Shown here piece by piece: positions 59,389-64,000 of a stretch of DNA of 64,000 nucleotides. The first letter of the stretch is position 1, and every line of letters begins with the position of its first letter. The notes under the pieces are model-generated. The model was not told where the DNA came from and did no database searches. It worked only from the letters and a program-made list of their open reading frames with translations. Source of the stretch: GCA-2711565 sp963664245 (GTDB lineage Bacteria; Bacteroidota; Bacteroidia; Bacteroidales; GCA-2711565); NCBI GenBank assembly GCA_963664245.1, contig OY760934.1, forward strand, positions 2,108,001 to 2,172,000, in the 5' to 3' direction. Position numbers and translations under genes: made by a program.

Positions 59389-59625
59389 ATGAACATTGAA
59401 ATTATAACGCCCGACAAAACACTTTTTGAAGGAACAGCAAGCCTGGTTCAATTGCCCGGTATTGACGGTTCTTTCGAAATTTTAAATAACCACGCCCCTT
59501 TAATTTCGGTTCTTGGAAAAGGAAAAATAAAAATCAAGGACGGAAATAAAGAACCTGAATATTTTGAAGTCAATGGCGGGGTGGTCGAGGTGTTACAAAA
59601 TAAGATTTTAATTTTAGCAGAATAA
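59389..59625 (+). CDS. atpC: F1 ATP synthase epsilon subunit
   Basis: A 78-residue protein with the N-terminal beta-sandwich of epsilon: MNIEIITPDKTLFEGTASLV, then GSFEILNNHAPLISVLGKG. It is far shorter than the 130-140 residues of E. coli because the C-terminal inhibitory helices are absent, a common form in this phylum. It connects gamma to the c-ring but probably lacks the helix-mediated inhibition. It is 2 bp after atpD and ends in a terminator. Confidence 0.93.
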   Translation: MNIEIITPDKTLFEGTASLVQLPGIDGSFEILNNHAPLISVLGKGKIKIKDGNKEPEYFEVNGGVVEVLQNKILILAE

Positions 59626-59629
59626 AAGC

Positions 59630-59660
59630 AAAAAAGCTCCGAAAATCCGGAGCTTTTTTT
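59630..59660. terminator. Bidirectional terminator after atpC
   Basis: AAAAAAGCTCCG (59630-59641) pairs with CGGAGCTTTTTT (59648-59659), giving a T run on both strands. It ends atpDC and, on the minus strand, the CDGSH gene, whose stop overlaps it. Confidence 0.9.
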
Positions 59661-59895
59661 AATCCTCTTTGCAGCTTTGGTCACAAATGGGCGGTGTTTT
59701 GGTTTTTTTACACATGCACCACATTACTTCTTGCTTTTCTTCGAAAGTTACAGCACAGGGGTCTTTGCCCGAACCTTTATGAGAACCATCGCAAAATGGC
59801 TGCGTTGAACTTTGCCCGCACGAACACCAGTAATACTGGCCGGCTTCCATACTCATAATTTTGGATTGAATATCCTTCTCTGGTTTGTCTGACAT
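59659..59895 (-). CDS. CDGSH iron-sulfur domain protein with an unusual second motif
   Basis: A 78-residue protein with one canonical CDGSH motif, CSCGQSSTQPFCDGSH (Cys24, Cys26, Cys35, His39), which binds a [2Fe-2S] cluster. A second copy, CMCKKTKTPPICDQSC (Cys60, Cys62, Cys71, Cys75), has Cys in place of the His ligand. Dual-CDGSH proteins are small redox or cluster-transfer proteins. The ATG at 59895 is chosen because the in-frame extension upstream overlaps the NTF2-like gene. It lies 31 bp after that gene, which is on the same strand. Confidence 0.85.
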   Translation of the reverse strand: MSDKPEKDIQSKIMSMEAGQYYWCSCGQSSTQPFCDGSHKGSGKDPCAVTFEEKQEVMWCMCKKTKTPPICDQSCKED

Positions 59896-59926
59896 AATAA
59901 TAGTTAAAATTAATTTAAACTCAAAT

Positions 59927-60430
59927 TTAATAAACTTCTTCCAATTCTGCTTCTTCCGGAATGGATAAATGCCCCTGAACCATTTTCCATTGCCCGTCAA
60001 TTTTATCCAGCACACCAGTAAAACGAATGCCGCTAAACTTCTTAGCTTCGTCTTTGTAGATAAAATTATAATTCATTTCCTGACTGAACCAGGCTGTTGT
60101 AGCCTGATCATTTACACGGATGTTTTGCTCGCTAATTACAATATACGTATCCGAAAAATGTTCAAACTGCTGTGTAATCGCTTTTTTGATTTGCGACCAG
60201 CCTTTCAATTTTTCATCCGAATCGGTTCCGATTAAAATAATGTCTTCATTGCCTGCCCAGATGGATTCAATCAGCTTAAAGTTTTGCTGTTCGTTAGCAA
60301 CTACATATTGATCTAGCAAGGCTTTCACCTGATCTCTTTCGGCTTTAATATCAACCTTTTTGGATCCGGCATTTTGGCAAGCGGCAAAAACCAAAACAAT
60401 AACGATAATAAAATAAGTTCCTTTTTTCAT
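59927..60430 (-). CDS. NTF2-like (SnoaL/DUF4440-type) lipoprotein
   Basis: A 167-residue protein with a lipobox (VLVFAACQNA, Cys18). A cone-shaped NTF2-like domain follows: ERDQVKALLDQYVVANEQQNFKLIESIWAGNEDIILIGTDSDEKLKGWSQIKKA contains its first helices and strand, and FSGIRFTGVLDKIDGQWKMVQGHLS its last strands. Such domains often bind small ligands; no catalytic residues are assignable. It would be in the periplasm. With the CDGSH gene it separates the two halves of the atp locus on the opposite strand. Confidence 0.82.
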   Translation of the reverse strand: MKKGTYFIIVIVLVFAACQNAGSKKVDIKAERDQVKALLDQYVVANEQQNFKLIESIWAGNEDIILIGTDSDEKLKGWSQIKKAITQQFEHFSDTYIVISEQNIRVNDQATTAWFSQEMNYNFIYKDEAKKFSGIRFTGVLDKIDGQWKMVQGHLSIPEEAELEEVY

Positions 60431-60620
60431 AGCATAATAGTTTTTTTGAATAATGCAGCTTCTATAAAAATAAGAAAAAAAACAAAAAAATCAATGCTTC
60501 AATAAAAATATAAGGGGGTTTTAAACATCTGGATTTCTAAATAAATTACGTGAAAAGGCTTCTCTAATTCAGTAAATATTTGTAAAATTGCAAACTATTT
60601 AATAACGATTTAACGTATAG

Positions 60621-61706
60621 ATGATCAATATATTTAAGCCGGGAAAAATAAAAATTGCAGGACTGATTTTAATTGCATTCTTTTTTGTTTCAAGCTCAAT
60701 TGCTGCAAACAAACATTCGGAATCTCACGATACACATGCAGAAAAAGAATTTAACGCCGGTGAGGTTATTATTGAGCACATTATTGATGCTCACGATTGG
60801 CACATTTTAAATATAGGGGATTTTCATCTATCTGTTCCGTTGCCTGTCATTCTTTACGACGAAGGAAAACTTCATGTGTTTATGTCATCCAAATTCCAGC
60901 ACGGACATGCTTCATACAAAAATTATGAAATTGCCCAAGATGGAGAAAACAAAGGAAAAATTGTTAACACCAAAACACACGAAACTCCATTAGACCTTTC
61001 CATTACCAAAAATGTTTTGTCGATGTTAATCAGTATGCTTATTTTATGCTGGGTATTTATCTCGGTTGCAAAAGCATATAAAAAACGTGAAGGACAAGCT
61101 CCGAAAGGGTTGCAATCCATGCTTGAACCATTAATCGTTTTTGTTCGCGACGATGTTGCCAAAGCAGCCATTGGAGAAAAAAAATACATGAAATTTTTGC
61201 CATACCTGTTAACCATTTTCTTTTTTATTTTCCTGAACAACCTGATGGGAATTATTCCGTTTTTTCCGGGCGGAGCAAACGTTACAGGAAATATTGCAAT
61301 TACAGGAGCTCTGGCATTATTTACTTTTATCCTCACAACCATTAACGGTAACAAAGCTTATTGGACACACATTGTTAACGCACCGGGCGTACCATGGTGG
61401 TTAAAAATTCCGGTTCCGTTGATGCCGATTGTTGAACTAATAGGGGTATTCACCAAACCTTTTGTATTGATGGTCCGTTTGTTTGCAAACATTACCGCGG
61501 GGCACATTATTATTTTGGGGTTCATTAGTTTGATATTTATTTTTGGAAATATGAACGTTTACATGGGGTATGGTGTATCGGTAATTTCAATTCTATTTGC
61601 TGTATTTATGGGCGTTTTAGAATTGCTGGTAGCTTTTATCCAGGCCTATGTATTCACCTTATTATCGGCCATATATTTTGGAATGGCCACTGAAGAACAT
61701 CATTAA
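60621..61706 (+). CDS. atpB: Fo ATP synthase subunit a
   Basis: A 361-residue polytopic subunit. An N-terminal extension of about 130 residues includes a signal-like helix (IAGLILIAFFFVSSSIAA) and a His-rich periplasmic part. Then the a-subunit core follows, with the essential Arg in MVRLFANITAGHIII and the late helices (LELLVAFIQAYVFTLLSAIYFGMA). Extended N-termini of this kind are typical in Bacteroidetes. No atpI-like gene precedes it. It starts the second half of the atp locus. Confidence 0.95.
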   Translation: MINIFKPGKIKIAGLILIAFFFVSSSIAANKHSESHDTHAEKEFNAGEVIIEHIIDAHDWHILNIGDFHLSVPLPVILYDEGKLHVFMSSKFQHGHASYKNYEIAQDGENKGKIVNTKTHETPLDLSITKNVLSMLISMLILCWVFISVAKAYKKREGQAPKGLQSMLEPLIVFVRDDVAKAAIGEKKYMKFLPYLLTIFFFIFLNNLMGIIPFFPGGANVTGNIAITGALALFTFILTTINGNKAYWTHIVNAPGVPWWLKIPVPLMPIVELIGVFTKPFVLMVRLFANITAGHIIILGFISLIFIFGNMNVYMGYGVSVISILFAVFMGVLELLVAFIQAYVFTLLSAIYFGMATEEHH

Positions 61707-61741
61707 GTAAACTAATTTTAGTAACTATAAAAACAATAAAC

Positions 61742-62002
61742 ATGGATTTATTAGCAATTTTATTACAGGTAGCAACCGACTTAGCTCCATTTGCAAAATT
61801 AGGCGCTGGTATTGGTGCCGGTATCGCAGCTATTGGCGCTGGTATAGGTATCGGACAAATCGGCCGTGGTGCGGTTGAGTCTATTGCACGCCAACCCGAA
61901 GCTGTAAGCGATATTCGTTCTAACATGATTATTGCTGCTGCTTTGATCGAAGGTGTTGCATTTTTTGCTATCGTTGTGTGTCTTTTAATTTTATTCTTGT
62001 AA
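61742..62002 (+). CDS. atpE: Fo ATP synthase subunit c
   Basis: An 86-residue hairpin of two helices. The Gly/Ala-rich first helix GAGIGAGIAAIGAGIGIGQI is followed by the polar loop with RQPEAVS. The second helix carries the proton-binding Glu in AALIEGVAFFAIV. No sodium-type Gln/Ser signature was examined in detail, so the coupling ion is not assigned. A strong hairpin follows before atpF. Confidence 0.96.
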   Translation: MDLLAILLQVATDLAPFAKLGAGIGAGIAAIGAGIGIGQIGRGAVESIARQPEAVSDIRSNMIIAAALIEGVAFFAIVVCLLILFL

Positions 62003-62018
62003 AAAAAGACCTCATTTG

Positions 62019-62058
62019 CCTTTGCATTTTAGCGGTTGGCTAAAATGCAAGGGTTTTT
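62019..62058 (+). terminator. Hairpin with T run between atpE and atpF
   Basis: CCTTTGCATTTTAGC (62019-62033) and GCTAAAATGCAAGGG (62039-62053) form a 15-bp stem, with the pair at the base G-T, around a GGTTG loop, followed by TTTTT. It fits an intrinsic terminator with read-through or an RNA-stabilising structure, raising c over the downstream subunits. Confidence 0.7.
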
Positions 62059-62079
62059 ATCATTAAAAACAAACATGTT

Positions 62080-62574
62080 ATGGAATTAGTAACTCCCGGA
62101 TTAGGATTATTTGTTTGGATGCTTTTTGCATTTTCAATTGTATTTTTTATCCTCAAAAAGTTTGCCTGGAAACCAATTTTGAAATCATTGCACGATCGTG
62201 AAGATTCGATTGACGAAGCTTTGAATCAGGCCAACAAAGCCCGCGAGGAAATGAAACAATTGAAATTCGACAATGAAGCTTTACTAAAAGAAGCCAAAGA
62301 AGAGCGCGATGCTATTCTTCGTGATGCCCGTAAAATAAAAGAATCAATCATTGAAGAATCAAAAATTAAAGCCAGCGAAGAAGCCAGCCGTATTGTTGAA
62401 AGCGCAAAAGAAACCATTGAAAACGAAAAAATGGCGGCCATGACCGACCTGAAGAATCAACTGGCTACCTTATCCATCGAAATTGCTGAAAAGATTTTGA
62501 AAGAAGAACTTTCGGCCGATAAGAAACAAAAAGAATACGTTCAGAAATTAATCGACGACGTAAAATTTAACTAG
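62080..62574 (+). CDS. atpF: Fo ATP synthase subunit b
   Basis: A 164-residue stator subunit. One N-terminal helix (about residues 8-30) is followed by a long amphipathic coiled coil rich in Glu, Lys and Ala, and the C-terminal stretch AEKILKEELSADKKQKEYVQKLIDDVKFN. Normal length. It is directly followed by atpH with no gap. Confidence 0.95.
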   Translation: MELVTPGLGLFVWMLFAFSIVFFILKKFAWKPILKSLHDREDSIDEALNQANKAREEMKQLKFDNEALLKEAKEERDAILRDARKIKESIIEESKIKASEEASRIVESAKETIENEKMAAMTDLKNQLATLSIEIAEKILKEELSADKKQKEYVQKLIDDVKFN

Positions 62575-63132
62575 ATGAAAGAAAGCAAAATAGCAAACCG
62601 TTACGCCAAAGCTTTGTTTGACTTGGCTCTTGAACAAAAGGTGCTGGATCAGGTGAAAGAAGATATGGAACTGGTGGTATCGGTATGCCGGCAAAATAAA
62701 GATTTCGTCATGATGCTTCAAAGCCCGATTATCTTCACGGACAAAAAAGAAGCCATCCTTAAAGAAATCTTTGAAAAAAAATTGCAACAAATATCCTTTT
62801 TCTTTTTATTGATTATCACCCGCAAAAACCGCGAAGCTATTTTGGATGAAATCGCGCAGCAATTTGTGATTATTTATAAAGAATTTAAAAATATAACAAT
62901 GGCCAGGCTCACTACTGCTGCTGAGCTCGACAAAAACATAAGCGACAAAGTAATTTCTCTTTTGAAAGAACAAACCAAAGGCGAAATTGAACTGGAGCAG
63001 GAAATTGACAAAGATTTAATTGGCGGTTTTGTTTTGAGTTACGACGACAAACAATACGATGCCAGCATTAAAAAACAGATCAAAGAACTGAAAAAAGATT
63101 TTGATCAGAATTTATACATCAGAGAATTTTAA
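62575..63132 (+). CDS. atpH: F1 ATP synthase delta subunit
   Basis: A 185-residue subunit joining the stator to the top of F1. It has a helical N-terminal domain (NRYAKALFDLALEQKVLDQVKEDMELV) and the C-terminal signature DKDLIGGFVLSYDDKQYDASIKKQIKELKK. The start codon immediately follows the atpF stop. atpA follows 18 bp downstream. Confidence 0.94.
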   Translation: MKESKIANRYAKALFDLALEQKVLDQVKEDMELVVSVCRQNKDFVMMLQSPIIFTDKKEAILKEIFEKKLQQISFFFLLIITRKNREAILDEIAQQFVIIYKEFKNITMARLTTAAELDKNISDKVISLLKEQTKGEIELEQEIDKDLIGGFVLSYDDKQYDASIKKQIKELKKDFDQNLYIREF

Positions 63133-63150
63133 AGACAAAAAAATAACATC

Positions 63151-64000
63151 ATGGCAGAGATTAAACCCGCAGAAGTATCCGCAATATTACGCCAGCAACT
63201 GGCCGGATTTAAAGACGAAGCCCAACTCGAGGAAGTAGGTACGGTTCTCCAGATTGGTGACGGTATTGCCCGTATTTATGGTTTGAATAATGCTGAAGCC
63301 GGAGAGCTTCTTGAATTTGAAAAAGGCGGACTTAAAGCTATCGTTCTGAACCTGGAAGAAGACAACGTTGGTGCTGTACTTTTAGGAGAAAATCAGGGCA
63401 TTAATGAGGGTGAGAAAGTAAAACGTACCGGACAAATTGCCTCGATTGAAGTTGGTGAAGGCATGCTGGGCCGTGTTATCAATACCTTGGGCGAACCCAT
63501 CGACGGTAAAGGTGAAATTAAAGGCGAACGTTTTGAAATGCCTTTGGAACGCGTTGCCCCGGGTGTAATTTTCCGTCAACCAGTAAACGAGCCGCTGCAA
63601 ACCGGATTAAAACCTATAGATGCCATGATTCCAATTGGACGTGGGCAGCGTGAGTTGATTATTGGCGACCGCCAAACCGGAAAAACAGCCATTGCCATTG
63701 ATACCATTATCAATCAAAAAGAATTTTACGACAAAGGCGAACCCGTTTACTGTATTTATGTAGCAATTGGTCAAAAAGGTTCTACCGTTGCTCAGATTTA
63801 TAAAACCTTAGAAAATGCAGGAGCACTTCCTTTTACAACCATTGTTTCAGCAACAGCTTCTGATCCTGCCGCAATGCAATTTTATGCACCATTTACGGGT
63901 GCTGCAATTGGAGAGTTTTTCCGTGATACAGGCCGTCCGGCTTTGGTAATTTACGACGACCTTTCTAAACAAGCCGTTGCTTACCGTGAGGTTTCCCTTT
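63151..64000 (+). CDS. atpA: F1 ATP synthase alpha subunit, C-terminus cut by window edge
   Basis: The N-terminal 283 residues of the alpha subunit are present. It opens MAEIKPAEVSAILRQQLAGF, with a beta-barrel around VGTVLQIGDGIARIYGLNNAEAGE and a nucleotide domain with the Walker A motif GDRQTGKTAIAIDT. The Walker B region, the catalytic Arg finger and the C-terminal domain lie beyond position 64000. It is the fifth gene of the atpBEFHA series; atpG probably follows outside. Confidence 0.97.
   Translation, partial: MAEIKPAEVSAILRQQLAGFKDEAQLEEVGTVLQIGDGIARIYGLNNAEAGELLEFEKGGLKAIVLNLEEDNVGAVLLGENQGINEGEKVKRTGQIASIEVGEGMLGRVINTLGEPIDGKGEIKGERFEMPLERVAPGVIFRQPVNEPLQTGLKPIDAMIPIGRGQRELIIGDRQTGKTAIAIDTIINQKEFYDKGEPVYCIYVAIGQKGSTVAQIYKTLENAGALPFTTIVSATASDPAAMQFYAPFTGAAIGEFFRDTGRPALVIYDDLSKQAVAYREVSL

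Overview
The window looks like a chromosomal segment from an anaerobic or facultative member of the Bacteroidetes (Bacteroidota), probably near the Marinilabiliales/Prolixibacteraceae. This placement is inferred from content. Many genes are preceded by the Bacteroidetes -7 element TAnnTTTG and few have a Shine-Dalgarno site. There is a secreted protein with a type IX secretion C-terminal domain, and IPExxxVDY, HYC_CC_PP and four-helix-bundle (S23-like) proteins. An RprXY-like two-component system and an ATP synthase cluster that starts with atpDC also fit. No prophage, insertion sequence or CRISPR array is visible. Most of the window is dense housekeeping DNA.

Layout. 1-3453 (minus): a beta-oxidation-type cluster (enoyl-CoA hydratase, 3-hydroxyacyl-CoA dehydrogenase, thiolase running off the left edge) interrupted by a four-helix-bundle gene. 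3649-6698 (plus): a metal-related trio of HYC_CC_PP protein, TonB receptor and secreted HMA protein. 6844-10559 (minus): a tolC-hlyD efflux pair, tsaB and tRNA-Thr. 10759-14528: a small membrane protein, a serine hydrolase, and rprXY. 14800-24876: pgi, nitroreductase, alpha/beta hydrolase, purN, acpP-fabF-rnc, an IPExxxVDY protein, pheS, a cyclophilin, tdk and rsmI. 25199-29792: NUDIX, a LuxE-like enzyme, and mrdA-rodA. 29840-36245 (minus): coaX, a TPR protein, lptC, a CorC/GldE-like protein and a PpiD-like protein. 36366-39819: tRNA-Phe, a T9SS BNR-repeat protein and tadA.

40093-48278 (plus) is the most distinctive block. It holds rex, then the three subunits of an NADH-linked, probably electron-bifurcating [FeFe] hydrogenase (hydC, hydB, hydA), then a sensory-type [FeFe]-hydrogenase homologue with a PAS domain (hydS) and a SpoIIE-type phosphatase. 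A degenerate nucleotide-cyclase-like gene converges on it, one base away. Two copies of a palindrome flank the rex -7 element. The likely logic is that redox control (rex) and H2 or redox sensing (HydS to phosphatase) act on a fermentative H2-cycling enzyme.

49213-49814 is a gene-free stretch that appears to encode an unidentified structured RNA of about 310 nt, with its own promoter, GNRA/UNCG-type hairpins and terminator. After it come dnaG (minus), a decayed gamma-glutamyltransferase pseudogene, an AT-rich hypothetical gene, ileS, a DksA-like gene without zinc ligands, and lspA. The F1Fo ATP synthase genes close the window: atpDC, two opposite-strand genes, then atpBEFHA with atpA running off the right edge. 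A 15-bp hairpin sits between atpE and atpF.
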